A stretch of 64,000 nucleotides of DNA from Halopseudomonas maritima (GTDB taxonomy: Bacteria > Pseudomonadota > Gammaproteobacteria > Pseudomonadales > Pseudomonadaceae), in contig NZ_CP079801.1 of assembly GCF_021545785.1 (NCBI RefSeq), forward strand, positions 3,344,001-3,408,000. The letters run 5' to 3'. Made by a program: the position numbers and the translations under genes. Below are positions 23,623 through 32,359 of this stretch, piece by piece. How positions within the stretch are numbered: the first letter of the stretch is position 1; every line of letters begins with the position of its first letter. Below the pieces are notes generated by a model. The model did no database searches. It saw nothing but the letters and a program-made list of their open reading frames with translations, and was not told where the DNA came from.

Positions 23623-24690
23623 ATGACCGCCACCGTAACCGCCCTTGCCAGCGCCGCTCCGAGTACCCAACGCGCCGCCCGGCGTACCCACACCCTGCCG
23701 ACACCTGCTCAGCTGCGTGAGCGCCTGCCGCTGAGCTCCACCCAGGCTGAAGCCATTGAGCGCCACCGCCAAGCTATTCGTGACATTCTGGCGGGTAACG
23801 ATGATCGCCTGCTGGTGATCACCGGGCCCTGTTCTCTGCATGATGCAGATGCCGCTATTGAATACGCCGAGCGCCTGGCTGAGTTGCAGAGCCGTGTCGC
23901 CGACCGGCTCCTGTTGGTGATGCGCGCCTACGTCGAGAAGCCACGCACCACGGTGGGTTGGAAGGGCATGCTGTACGATCCGCAGCTCGACGGCAGTGGT
24001 GATATGGCAGGCGGGCTGGCACTGTCTCGCCGCACCATGCTGGCGATCAGCGAGCTGGGGCTGCCGATTGCTACCGAATTGCTGCAGCCGCTGGCGGCCA
24101 GCTACCTGGATGACCTGCTGAGCTGGGGCTGTATTGGTGCGCGTACCAGCGAGTCGCAGATTCACCGCGAGATGGTCAGCGGCCTGCATTTGCCGGTCGG
24201 CTTCAAGAACGGGACTGATGGCAGCGTGAGGGTCGCCTGTGATGCCATGCGCTCAGCCCAGCATCCGCATCAGCATTTCGGCATGGATCTGCACGGTCGA
24301 CCAGCACTGGTTGAGACCGCAGGCAACGCGGACACCCATATCGTGCTGCGGGGCGGCCGCAGCGGCCCCAACTACCAGGCCGATGCTGTGGCCAAGGTGC
24401 GCGCAGAGCTGGAACGACTGGGCATGCCGGCGGCGCTGGTGGTGGATTGCAGTCACGCCAACAGCGGTAAAGATCCGCTGCGTCAGCCGCAGGTGTTGGC
24501 CGATGTGGTGGCCCAGCGCGCGGCAGGCGATCTCAGCCTGCGTGGCGTTATGCTGGAAAGCCATCTGTTCAACGGTTGTCAGCCGCTGTCAGGCGAGCTG
24601 CGCTACGGGGTGTCCATTACCGACGGTTGTCTGGGCTGGGAGGCAACCGAACAGTCTCTGCTGGAGGCTGTCCGGCAGCTAGGCGTTTGA
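23623..24690 (+). CDS. 3-deoxy-7-phosphoheptulonate (DAHP) synthase, class I
   Basis: A 355-residue DAHP synthase condensing phosphoenolpyruvate with erythrose 4-phosphate, the committed step of the shikimate pathway. Characteristic blocks: ITGPCSLHD, MRAYVEKPRTTVGWKG, WGCIGARTSESQIHRE, GFKNGTDGS, VDCSHANSGK and LESHLFNGCQ, together holding the metal ligands and substrate-binding Lys and Arg. I chose the ATG at 23623, which has AAGGA eight bases upstream, rather than the GTG at 23587. It matches the AroF/AroG/AroH type; which aromatic acid inhibits it cannot be read reliably. The leader peptide and attenuator upstream indicate control by aromatic amino acid supply. Convergent with the exporter gene at 24720. 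Confidence 0.93.
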   Translation: MTATVTALASAAPSTQRAARRTHTLPTPAQLRERLPLSSTQAEAIERHRQAIRDILAGNDDRLLVITGPCSLHDADAAIEYAERLAELQSRVADRLLLVMRAYVEKPRTTVGWKGMLYDPQLDGSGDMAGGLALSRRTMLAISELGLPIATELLQPLAASYLDDLLSWGCIGARTSESQIHREMVSGLHLPVGFKNGTDGSVRVACDAMRSAQHPHQHFGMDLHGRPALVETAGNADTHIVLRGGRSGPNYQADAVAKVRAELERLGMPAALVVDCSHANSGKDPLRQPQVLADVVAQRAAGDLSLRGVMLESHLFNGCQPLSGELRYGVSITDGCLGWEATEQSLLEAVRQLGV

Positions 24691-24719
24691 TCTCGCCGGT
24701 GGCCGCCTGGGCGACGCGC

Positions 24720-25904
24720 TCAGGCAGGCTGCGCCGCACGGCTGAGGGGGTAGGCGAAAAACGCGCCGAGTGCGCATAATGCGCTGGCCGACAGCAGGGC
24801 GCCGAGAGTCAACGCAGGTGGCAGCGTTACGGCGCTGATCAGCCAGGTGCCCAGCGCGGCTATGGCCATTTGCAGAAACCCTAGTAGAGCTGAGGCGAGT
24901 CCCGCGCGGTCACCAAAGGGTTGCAGGGTGATGGCGGTACCCAGCGGGTTGATCAACCCCATGCCGGCCAGAAACAGGCAGATGGCCAGGCTGAATGTGG
25001 TCAGCGCCTGCCCGTCGTACAACAGAACCTGAGCCACGCCGCCAGTTAGCGCCAGCAGGCTGCCGGCCAGCGCGACCGACACAGCGCCCCAGCGCTGGGC
25101 CAGCCTCGGTGCGAGTATGCCGGCGCTGAACACCACCAGGACGGTCGCGGCAAAGAACAGCCCGAGCTGCACACTGTTGTAGCCCATGCCGCCAATCATA
25201 ATGGCCGGCGCCGAGGCGAAAAACGCGTAGAGACCGCCGATCACCAGGCTGACGGCCATGGCCGGTAACGCGAAGCGCCGATCTCCCAGCAGTTGCAGGT
25301 AACCAGTCAGAACGCTCCCAGGTTTCGCTGTGCTACGCGCCTCAGGAGCGTGTGTTTCGCCCAGTACCAGCGCGTAACTGAGGGCCAGCAGTGCACCCAC
25401 CGCAGCGACCAGAACAAAGCTGCTGCGCCAGCCGAGCTGGCTGTCGATCAGGCTACCTGCTAGCGGTGAGAAGCCGGGTGCGGCGGCCATGGCAACCATG
25501 ATGAACGCCAGCGCCTTGGCCAGCAGCGCGCCGTCATACAGGTCGCGCGCGACCGCGCGGGCCAGCACCGAGGCCGCGCACACGCCGGTCGCTTGGATCA
25601 CACGGGCGGCCACCATGGTGCCCAGGTCAGTGGCAACCGCGCCCAGCAGACTACCCAGTATGAAGAGCAGCAAACCTCCCAAAATCAGCGGCTTGCGGCC
25701 GTAGCGGTCAGACAGGGGGCCGACCGCCAACTGCCCCGCGGCGAATACTAGGAAAAAGCTGCTGAGGGTAAGCGCCATCTCTTGCGGCGCCGCCTGCAGG
25801 TCGCCCGCCATCGCTGGGAACGAGGGCAGGATAATGGTGGTCGACAGCGTGCTTACTGCGGCCAACCCCGACAGCAGCACCAAGGTGCGAGTCGAGGTAC
25901 TCAT
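24720..25904 (-). CDS. Bcr/CflA family MFS multidrug exporter
   Basis: A 394-residue, twelve-segment MFS protein. The N-terminal STIILPSFPAMA matches the D-x-Y-LPAxP type start of the Bcr/CflA family, and the loop motif GPLSDRYGRKPLILGG between helices 2 and 3 is the family signature. Such exporters extrude bicyclomycin, chloramphenicol or sulfonamides, or amino acids, by proton antiport at the inner membrane. Its start codon overlaps the stop of the alpha/beta hydrolase gene (ATGA), so the two are co-translated. It ends 29 bases from the convergent DAHP synthase. Substrate unknown; the hydrolase may act on the same compound. Confidence 0.88.
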   Translation of the reverse strand: MSTSTRTLVLLSGLAAVSTLSTTIILPSFPAMAGDLQAAPQEMALTLSSFFLVFAAGQLAVGPLSDRYGRKPLILGGLLLFILGSLLGAVATDLGTMVAARVIQATGVCAASVLARAVARDLYDGALLAKALAFIMVAMAAAPGFSPLAGSLIDSQLGWRSSFVLVAAVGALLALSYALVLGETHAPEARSTAKPGSVLTGYLQLLGDRRFALPAMAVSLVIGGLYAFFASAPAIMIGGMGYNSVQLGLFFAATVLVVFSAGILAPRLAQRWGAVSVALAGSLLALTGGVAQVLLYDGQALTTFSLAICLFLAGMGLINPLGTAITLQPFGDRAGLASALLGFLQMAIAALGTWLISAVTLPPALTLGALLSASALCALGAFFAYPLSRAAQPA

Positions 25905-26719
25905 GCGATTGCTTCCTGCCGGCGTGCGCCGCTGAGTAACGCGCAGCTACGGGCGATGACTTGCGGATCGGTGAGAATGCGTCGGTGTCCGAGCCCTTCA
26001 AGCTCAATCAGCTTGGCACCGGGCCACTGGCGCTGCAGGTCGGTTGAGGCGGCAAACGGCACCAGTCGGTCAGCAGGGTCGTGCATGATCAGCCCGGTGT
26101 GGCGTAACCCGTGTTTGAGAGCGGCCAGATCCATCTCTGCCACGGGGATGCCAATGTGTTTCTCAACCCAGCTAACGAAAGCAGTTTGCTCATCCGGGCT
26201 CAGGCCGTGTCCCAGCGCCTGCAGTTGTAGCATCGGGCTCAGCGATGACGGGCCGCACAGGTGCACGCTGGCGTTCACCTCAAGCCCGTGAGCAAAGGCC
26301 CAGAGGCTGGCGGCTGAGCCCAGCGAGTGGGCAACCACACCGTGGATCGGCCCCAGGGCCTGCGCCAGTGAAGCAAGGGCGCGGCCTGCGTGCACTGGGC
26401 TGCTGAGGTGGCCGCCTGAGTCGCCGTGCGCAGGCAGGTCTAGCAAGGTGACCGAGAAGCCGGCGCGTAGCAGCGGCTCAATAAAGGCGGCCAGGTGCGA
26501 GCCACGGCTGTCCCAGCCATGTACCAGCAAGACCCGCGGGCCAAGCCCGAACGTCCAGTGTGCGATATCGCCGTCAACGTAAGGGTGGGTGTCGTGTTTC
26601 CCCTGTGACAGTACGCTGCGCTCCAGGCTGCTGGCCTGAATGCGTTGCGGCACACTGAAGGCGCGGCACGCGCTGTCGAGGGCAGAGGGGGGTGCGACGT
26701 TGGCGTGGTGAGCGGTCAT
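25901..26719 (-). CDS. Alpha/beta hydrolase
   Basis: A 272-residue alpha/beta hydrolase. The oxyanion-loop HGWDSRG, the nucleophile elbow AHSLGSAA, a later acidic MIHDPADRLVP and a C-terminal GLGHRRIL histidine make up a plausible Ser-Asp-His triad. No signal peptide, so cytoplasmic. It heads an operon with the Bcr/CflA exporter, sharing an ATGA overlap. An 11-base inverted repeat lies in its promoter region (26734-26780). Upstream, the LysR gene points the same way and could also read into it. The substrate is not recognisable from sequence. Confidence 0.85.
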   Translation of the reverse strand: MTAHHANVAPPSALDSACRAFSVPQRIQASSLERSVLSQGKHDTHPYVDGDIAHWTFGLGPRVLLVHGWDSRGSHLAAFIEPLLRAGFSVTLLDLPAHGDSGGHLSSPVHAGRALASLAQALGPIHGVVAHSLGSAASLWAFAHGLEVNASVHLCGPSSLSPMLQLQALGHGLSPDEQTAFVSWVEKHIGIPVAEMDLAALKHGLRHTGLIMHDPADRLVPFAASTDLQRQWPGAKLIELEGLGHRRILTDPQVIARSCALLSGARRQEAIA

Positions 26720-26733
26720 GGCGGTGCTCCTTG

Positions 26734-26780
26734 TTTATATGATGGTTTAAATGTAAATAAAATGTCGTTCATCATATAAA
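26734..26780. promoter_or_regulatory. Inverted repeat in the hydrolase/exporter promoter
   Basis: TTTATATGATG (26734-26744) and CATCATATAAA (26770-26780) are perfect inverted repeats with a 25-base AT-rich spacer, 15 to 61 bases upstream of the hydrolase ATG. This is well placed for a repressor or a LysR-type regulator; the local composition is far more AT-rich than its surroundings. Confidence 0.5.
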
Positions 26781-26818
26781 TAAAGTCAAGGCTTTTTATG
26801 CATGCCTGGAAGGGCGGA

Positions 26819-27748
26819 TCAGGCGTTGGGCGGTCCTGCCGCCAGGGCGTCCAGGAAGCTCTCGAGTACCAGATGGGGGCGCCGTCCCTTGCGGGTCACT
26901 GCCGACAGCACCAGATCATAGTGGTAGCGGGCCGGGTCAAGCGCGCGCATACGGCCGTGTTCTACCCATTGGGCGGCGTAATGATCGGGCAGGTAGCCTA
27001 TGTAGTGGCCGGTCAACAGCAAGAAAGCGATGCCCTCGCGGTCTGAGGCGGTGGCGCTGCAGCGCAGAGCCTGAAACTGGGCCTGCACCTCGGCCGGTAC
27101 CCGGAAGCTGGGCGAGACGGCATCGTGGCGGCGTAGTTCCTGCAGGGTGAGCTGCTCATCTGGCAGGTTAAACAGCGGATGCCCTGCGGCGCAGTAAAGC
27201 TCTGCCCGCTCGCTGTACAGCGGTTGATATTCCAGGCCGGAGAGTGCGCCCACCTGAGGGATCACGCCGACATGCAGGCGGCCGTCGAGTACCCCCTGTT
27301 CTACCTGACCGGGTGCCGACATGCTGATCTGGATACGCACGTCAGGGCCGCGGGTTTTCAGGCGAGCGAGGGCGTCGGTCACGCGCATGTGCGGCATGGT
27401 GACCAGGTTGTCGGTGAGGCCAATATTCAGTTCGCCACGCAGGTGCTGGTGCAAGCCGTTGACCTCGGTACGAAAGTTCTCAACGGCTGAAAACAACAGC
27501 AAGGCTGCCTGGTACACCTCGCGTCCGTCTTCGGTCATGGCAAAACCGGCGCGCCCGCGCTGGCACAACCGCAGCCCCAGCCGCTGCTCCAGATCGTTCA
27601 TCTGCTGGCTGATGGCCGAGCGGCCGATACCCAGCACGCTTTCCGCGACGGAAAAGCCGCCGCATTCCACCACGGTGCGAAACACCCGCAGCAGGCGCAG
27701 GTCAATATCAGAGAGTTGGGCAAGAGGGGCTGGTCGGCGCTGGCTCAT
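26819..27748 (-). CDS. LysR family transcriptional regulator
   Basis: A 309-residue LysR-type regulator with the N-terminal winged helix (LRLLRVFRTVVECGGFSVAE, then SAISQQMNDLEQRLGLRLC) and a periplasmic-binding-like effector domain. It is divergent from the aminotransferase gene at 27867, with a perfect palindrome between them, so it most likely controls the aminotransferase/dehydrogenase operon and its own expression, with beta-alanine or a related amino acid as a candidate inducer. It could also affect the downstream hydrolase/exporter genes on the same strand. The start ATG at 27748 leaves the normal short extension before the winged helix. Confidence 0.88.
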   Translation of the reverse strand: MSQRRPAPLAQLSDIDLRLLRVFRTVVECGGFSVAESVLGIGRSAISQQMNDLEQRLGLRLCQRGRAGFAMTEDGREVYQAALLLFSAVENFRTEVNGLHQHLRGELNIGLTDNLVTMPHMRVTDALARLKTRGPDVRIQISMSAPGQVEQGVLDGRLHVGVIPQVGALSGLEYQPLYSERAELYCAAGHPLFNLPDEQLTLQELRRHDAVSPSFRVPAEVQAQFQALRCSATASDREGIAFLLLTGHYIGYLPDHYAAQWVEHGRMRALDPARYHYDLVLSAVTRKGRRPHLVLESFLDALAAGPPNA

Positions 27749-27773
27749 AGTTTAGTAATTGGTAAACCGAAGG

Positions 27774-27795
27774 TGATAAAAGTCATGTTTTATCA
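27774..27795. promoter_or_regulatory. Palindromic LysR-type operator between LysR and aminotransferase
   Basis: TGATAAAA (27774-27781) and TTTTATCA (27788-27795) form a perfect inverted repeat with a 6-base centre. Its position midway in the divergent 118-base gap and its T-N11-A content fit a LysR-type recognition site. Confidence 0.6.
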
Positions 27796-27866
27796 TAACT
27801 TTTAATGTGGCACCGTAGTGAACATTCCGGCGCCAACGCGCCTGCCGACTCCCATGAGGCATCTGC

Positions 27867-29207
27867 ATGCAAGACCAGAACACACAGCAACTCGTCAGCC
27901 AGCTCAAGCTGGACGCCCACTGGATGCCGTTTTCGGCCAACCGCAACTTTCAGCGCGATCCTCGGCTGATTGTCGCCGGTCAGGGCAGTTGGCTCACCGA
28001 TGCCGATGGGCGGCAGGTGTACGACAGCCTCTCCGGGCTCTGGACCTGCGGCGCCGGGCACTCGCGCAGCGAGATTCAGCAGGCGGTGGCGCAGCAGTTG
28101 GGTACCCTCGACTACTCACCCGGTTTCCAGTTTGGCCACCCGCTGTCGTTTCAGTTGGCGGAGCAGATCGCGGCCAAGCTGCCGGGTGATCTGAATCACG
28201 TGTTTTTTACCAACTCGGGGTCTGAGTGCGCCGATACGGCGGTGAAGATGGCGCGGGCCTACTGGCGCCTCAAGGGCCAGCCCAACAAGGCGCGGATGAT
28301 CGGTCGCGCCCGTGGTTATCACGGCGTGAACATTGCCGGTACCAGCCTGGGCGGCATCGGCGGCAATCGCAAGATGTTCGGTCAGTTGATGGAGGCGGAC
28401 CATTTGCCCCACACCCTGCAGCCGGGCATGGCCTTCACCCGTGGTATGGCCGACACCGGCGGGGTGGAGCTGGCCAACGAGATGCTCAAGTTGATTGAGC
28501 TGCATGACGCCTCAAATATTGCCGCGGTGATTGTCGAGCCCATGTCCGGCTCTGCCGGTGCCATTGTGCCGCCCCAGGGGTACCTGCAGCGGCTGCGTGA
28601 GATCTGCGACCAGCACGATATTCTGCTGATTTTTGATGAGGTGATTACCGGTTTTGGCCGTTTGGGGTGCTGGAGCGGTGCAGAGTACTTTGGCGTCACG
28701 CCTGACATCATGAATCTGGCCAAGCAGATCACCAACGGCGCCATCCCCATGGGGGCGGTGGTGGCCAGCAGCGAGATTTACCACACCTTTATGCAGCAGG
28801 CGGCGCCCGAGCACGCCGTTGAGTTTGGCCACGGTTATACCTATTCAGCCCACCCGGTGGCCTGCGCGGCCGGTCTGGCCACCTTGCAGTTGCTGGAAGA
28901 CGACGCGTTGGTGCAGCAAGCCGCTGAACTTGCGCCGCAGTTTGAGCGCATGTTGCACGGCCTGCAGGGCGCCGGGCATGTGATTGATATTCGTAATTGC
29001 GGGTTGGCCGGGGCGATTCAACTGGCGCCCCGTGGCAACGACCCGACCATCCGCCCGTTCGAGGCGGGTATGGCCCTGTGGAAGGCGGGCTTTTATGTCC
29101 GCTTTGGCGGCGATACCCTGCAGTTCGGGCCCATGTTTAATGCGCAGCCAGCCGACCTGGAGCGCCTGTTTGATGCTGTAGGCAGCGTACTCGATACGCT
29201 GGACTGA
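27867..29207 (+). CDS. Omega-amino acid (beta-alanine):pyruvate aminotransferase
   Basis: A 446-residue class III PLP-dependent aminotransferase. FFTNSGSECADTAVKMAR, GRARGYHGVN, VIVEPMSGSAG, LLIFDEVITGFGRLG (PLP-binding Asp) and NLAKQITNGAIPMG (Schiff-base Lys) are all present, and the N-terminal HWMPFSANRNFQRDPR is typical of the beta-alanine/omega-amino acid:pyruvate subgroup. It would convert beta-alanine to malonate semialdehyde with alanine as product. The next gene encodes the CoA-acylating dehydrogenase that consumes such semialdehydes, so the two form a short catabolic operon under the divergent LysR regulator. Close relatives accept various omega-amines, so the natural substrate may be broader. 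Confidence 0.9.
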   Translation: MQDQNTQQLVSQLKLDAHWMPFSANRNFQRDPRLIVAGQGSWLTDADGRQVYDSLSGLWTCGAGHSRSEIQQAVAQQLGTLDYSPGFQFGHPLSFQLAEQIAAKLPGDLNHVFFTNSGSECADTAVKMARAYWRLKGQPNKARMIGRARGYHGVNIAGTSLGGIGGNRKMFGQLMEADHLPHTLQPGMAFTRGMADTGGVELANEMLKLIELHDASNIAAVIVEPMSGSAGAIVPPQGYLQRLREICDQHDILLIFDEVITGFGRLGCWSGAEYFGVTPDIMNLAKQITNGAIPMGAVVASSEIYHTFMQQAAPEHAVEFGHGYTYSAHPVACAAGLATLQLLEDDALVQQAAELAPQFERMLHGLQGAGHVIDIRNCGLAGAIQLAPRGNDPTIRPFEAGMALWKAGFYVRFGGDTLQFGPMFNAQPADLERLFDAVGSVLDTLD

Positions 29208-29255
29208 TTTTTCGCGGCGCCAGTCGGCGCTCAGACCCCTTTGCAGGAGCACATG

Positions 29256-30752
29256 ATGACCAATATTACCCATCTTATCGACGGCCATCCGGTAGCCGGT
29301 ACTGGCCGTAGCGCCGATGTTTTCAACCCGTCTACTGGCACCGTCACTGCTCAGGTGCCGCTGGCCGATGATGCTGTTATCCAGCAGGCGATCGACTCGG
29401 CCAAGGCGGCGTTTCCGGCCTGGCGCCGTACCCCGGCTGCCAAGCGCGCGCAGATCATGTTCCGCTTCAAGCAACTGCTGGAGGAGAACGAGAGCACCAT
29501 CGCCGAGATGATCAGTGCCGAGCACGGTAAGACCATCGAGGATGCGGCGGGCGAGCTTAAGCGCGGTATCGAGAACGTCGAGTACGCCTGCGCGGCGCCC
29601 GAGATTCTGAAAGGGGAGTACAGCCGTAACGTTGGCCCGGATATCGATGCCTGGAGCGACTTTCAGCCGGTGGGCGTAGTTGCCGGCATTACCCCGTTCA
29701 ACTTCCCGGCCATGGTGCCGCTGTGGATGTACCCACTGGCCATCGTGTGCGGTAACTGCTTCATTCTGAAGCCGTCCGAGCGTGACCCAAGCTCGACTCT
29801 GTTCATCGCCGAGCTGCTGCATCAGGCGGGTCTGCCCAAGGGTGTGCTGAACGTGGTACATGGCGACAAGCAGGCAGTGGACGCGCTGATTGCCGCACCT
29901 GAGGTCAAGGCACTGAGCTTCGTTGGCTCCACGCCAATTGCCGAATACATCTACGCCGAAGGCAGCAAGCGCGGTAAGCGTGTGCAGGCGCTGGGCGGCG
30001 CCAAGAACCACGCGGTGCTGATGCCCGATGCGGACCTGGACAACGCCGTCAGCGCCTTGATGGGCGCCGCTTACGGCTCCTGTGGCGAGCGCTGCATGGC
30101 TATCTCGGTTGCCGTTTGTGTGGGCGATCAGATTGCCGATGCGCTGGTGGAGAAACTGGTGCCGCAAATCAAGGCGCTGAAGGTCGGCCCTGGCACCACC
30201 TGTGGCCTGGACATGGGCCCGTTGGTCACCGGTCAGCATCTGGACAAGGTGACCGGGTATGTTGAAGACGGCGTGAGCGCCGGTGCCGAGCTGGTGGTTG
30301 ACGGCCGCGGCCTCAGTATCGACGGCCATGAACAGGGCTTTTTCCTCGGTGGTTGCCTGTTTGATCGTGTTACGCCGGATATGCGTATCTACCAGGAAGA
30401 GATCTTTGGCCCGGTGCTGTGTGTGGTACGTGTGAATAGCCTGGAAGACGCGATGCAGCTGATCAACGACCACGAATATGGCAACGGCACCTGCATCTTC
30501 ACCCGCGACGGGGAGTCTGCGCGCGTGTTCTGCGACGAGATCGAAGTGGGCATGGTCGGCGTCAACGTGCCGCTGCCGGTGCCGGTCGCGTACCACAGCT
30601 TCGGGGGCTGGAAGCGCTCGCTGTTCGGTGATCTGCATGCCTATGGCCCGGATGGGGTACGCTTCTATACTCGTCGCAAGGCCATTACCCAACGCTGGCC
30701 CAAGCGTGCCAGTCATGAGGCGGCGCAGTTTGCCTTCCCCAGTAATGGCTAG
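29256..30752 (+). CDS. mmsA: CoA-acylating methylmalonate-semialdehyde dehydrogenase
   Basis: A 498-residue aldehyde dehydrogenase superfamily member. GVVAGITPFNFPAMVPLWM, the SFVGSTPIAEYIY cofactor segment, ALGGAKNHAVLMPDAD and the catalytic cysteine in YGSCGERCMA identify the CoA-dependent (methyl)malonate-semialdehyde type. It converts malonate or methylmalonate semialdehyde, NAD and CoA to acetyl- or propionyl-CoA and carbon dioxide. The ATG at 29256 has AGGAG six bases ahead; the ATG three bases earlier is too close. With the aminotransferase it completes beta-alanine breakdown to acetyl-CoA. In other pseudomonads mmsA is placed with valine genes; here the partner is the aminotransferase. 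Confidence 0.93.
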   Translation: MTNITHLIDGHPVAGTGRSADVFNPSTGTVTAQVPLADDAVIQQAIDSAKAAFPAWRRTPAAKRAQIMFRFKQLLEENESTIAEMISAEHGKTIEDAAGELKRGIENVEYACAAPEILKGEYSRNVGPDIDAWSDFQPVGVVAGITPFNFPAMVPLWMYPLAIVCGNCFILKPSERDPSSTLFIAELLHQAGLPKGVLNVVHGDKQAVDALIAAPEVKALSFVGSTPIAEYIYAEGSKRGKRVQALGGAKNHAVLMPDADLDNAVSALMGAAYGSCGERCMAISVAVCVGDQIADALVEKLVPQIKALKVGPGTTCGLDMGPLVTGQHLDKVTGYVEDGVSAGAELVVDGRGLSIDGHEQGFFLGGCLFDRVTPDMRIYQEEIFGPVLCVVRVNSLEDAMQLINDHEYGNGTCIFTRDGESARVFCDEIEVGMVGVNVPLPVPVAYHSFGGWKRSLFGDLHAYGPDGVRFYTRRKAITQRWPKRASHEAAQFAFPSNG

Positions 30753-30790
30753 GGAGCGCGCAATTAATCAGTGCTGCCCTAAGTGGACCC

Positions 30791-30832
30791 TCAACGAACA
30801 AAGCCGGCCTCGCGCCGGCTTTGCTCGTTGAG
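30791..30832. terminator. Hairpin between convergent mmsA and phosphatase genes
   Basis: TCAACGAACAAAGCCGGC pairs with GCCGGCTTTGCTCGTTGA around a short loop with one mismatch. The arms lack a long T-tract, but the position between convergent genes fits a bidirectional terminator. Confidence 0.7.
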
Positions 30833-30886
30833 GCATCAATAAGCGCTTCACTTTTCTGTATGGCTGCCGCTGCAGCCGGCCTGAGG

Positions 30887-31702
30887 TTAGTCAGCGTCCA
30901 GTGAGGGGCCGATCATCGCGGCGACCTGATCGTAGACGCCGGGACAGGCCACCAGATAGGGGTTGCCGTTGAGCAGTCCGTCACCGCGCAGAAAGTTGTT
31001 GCAACGCCCGCCGGATTCGGCCAGTAGCGCCAACCCGGCAACGCAGTCCCAGCTCTTCAGGCAGGTCTCGTAGTAGCCCAGCAGTCGCCCCGCAGCCACA
31101 TAAGCCGTCATCAGAGCGCCGGAGCCGTTGCGCAAAAACATCCCGCCGGCATCAAGCAGTTGGCCCAGAAAGGGCATGAAGTGCTGCTTGCCGTTGGCGT
31201 AGAAGGTGCCAACGCCCAACAGGCCCGCGCGCAGGTCGGTGGCGCTGCTGACCTGCAACGGCTGGTCATTGACCCAGGCGCCAAAGCCGCGCCCGCCATG
31301 AAACAACTCGTCGTGGTTCGGGTCGGCGACGGCGCCGATGGCGGGTACGCCATCGACCAGCAGGCCGATGGATACGCACCAGTTGTGCAGCCCGTGCAGA
31401 AAGCACGCAGTGCCGTCGATGGGATCAATCACCCAGACGCAACGCGCATCCAGCCTTGCCGTGCCGGTTTCTTCCCCGACAAACCCGTCTTCCGGAAAGG
31501 CCGCCAGCAGCTCGGTACGGATGAAGACTTCCAGCTCCCGGTCCGCCGCGCTGACCACGTCCTGACTGAAGCCGCCCTTGCTCTCCACCGTCAGGTGCTC
31601 GCGTTGACGATATAGGTGCAGTCCACGCTGGGCAGCTTGCTGGGCCAGATGCCTGGCAAGCTGGTAGCGAGCGCTGAGGTCGAGTGGGGCGGCAGAGGTC
31701 AT
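30887..31702 (-). CDS. Inositol monophosphatase family protein (HisN-like)
   Basis: A 271-residue magnesium-dependent sugar-phosphate phosphatase. The metal-binding set is present: GEE after FPEDGFV, WVIDPIDGTACFLHG, and the C-terminal WDCVAGLALLAESGG. The family includes inositol monophosphatase and the histidinol-phosphatase HisN; this sequence is of the HisN-like type, but without other his genes nearby I leave the gene symbol empty. It is the last gene of a leftward set, 21 bases after the retropepsin-like gene, and converges on the mmsA operon. Confidence 0.82.
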   Translation of the reverse strand: MTSAAPLDLSARYQLARHLAQQAAQRGLHLYRQREHLTVESKGGFSQDVVSAADRELEVFIRTELLAAFPEDGFVGEETGTARLDARCVWVIDPIDGTACFLHGLHNWCVSIGLLVDGVPAIGAVADPNHDELFHGGRGFGAWVNDQPLQVSSATDLRAGLLGVGTFYANGKQHFMPFLGQLLDAGGMFLRNGSGALMTAYVAAGRLLGYYETCLKSWDCVAGLALLAESGGRCNNFLRGDGLLNGNPYLVACPGVYDQVAAMIGPSLDAD

Positions 31703-31723
31703 GCGCTGGGTGTCCTTGGTAAA

Positions 31724-32248
31724 TCAGGCGTTGTTGCTGGAGCAGTCGGGTGTGGTGGTGTAGGTGCGCGAGCTGTCCACGTTACCCAGTTCATTGAGGG
31801 TGCGGCGCCCCAGCAGTACCGGATAGTGCATGTTGCTGCGATCACGCAGGGAGAATTCTTCGTTCAGGCGCTGGCCGGCGATGCATACGTCCATGCGCAC
31901 CACAGGGCGCTCTTCGGAGCCGCCCGCACCGCGTACGCGCAGGTCACGTTCCAGCGGGCGTTCGAAGGTTTCGCTGACCAGGCTGTCGGACTTCAGGTCT
32001 TCCAGGGCAACCTTGAAGCGCACCCATTGCTCACCGTTGCGCTCAAAGCGCTCGATGTCCTCGGCGTGCATGGAGGAGGTGAGGGCGCCGGTGTCGAGCT
32101 TGAATTTAACGGTCATGTCTGCCGGTTCAATCACGCCTTGTTCAATCCAGCCGAGCTGCCGTGGGCTGTCGGCGTGGGCGGATACGGGCAGACTAGTGGC
32201 GAGGGCAAGTGCGGTGGGCAGGAACAGGCTTTTCAACGATGCAGGCAT
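31724..32248 (-). CDS. Exported retropepsin-like putative ATP-dependent zinc protease family protein
   Basis: 174 residues with a signal peptide (SLFLPTALALATSLPVSAHA). The mature part fits the RimK-associated zinc protease family: RQLGWIEQGVIEP, then KFKLDTGALTSSMHA, where DTGA matches the aspartic-protease active-site loop, and YPVLLGRRTLNEL near the C-terminus. Despite the family name, the fold is pepsin-like and zinc dependence is unproven. Start ATG at 32248 has AGGAG seven bases upstream; the longer frame lacks support. It lies between a secreted beta-propeller and the phosphatase and may be cotranscribed with them. Related proteins in other bacteria modify envelope or amino-acid ligase systems, so its substrate here is open. 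Confidence 0.8.
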   Translation of the reverse strand: MPASLKSLFLPTALALATSLPVSAHADSPRQLGWIEQGVIEPADMTVKFKLDTGALTSSMHAEDIERFERNGEQWVRFKVALEDLKSDSLVSETFERPLERDLRVRGAGGSEERPVVRMDVCIAGQRLNEEFSLRDRSNMHYPVLLGRRTLNELGNVDSSRTYTTTPDCSSNNA

Positions 32249-32359
32249 CGGACATCTCCTATGGCGTCGGTTGCTCAAATGGACTGGCCGGAGGAGGAAA
32301 TGTTCCGTTTTCATCATCAGACAGCGGGCCGGCAAGGCGTTCTTGCCGACCCGCGCTGC

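Noticed and set aside
28845..30716. 623-codon open frame on the minus strand opposite the aminotransferase and mmsA genes
   Set aside because: It is the complement of two well-supported genes; long antisense frames arise from GC-rich third positions. It has no recognisable motif or ribosome-binding site.
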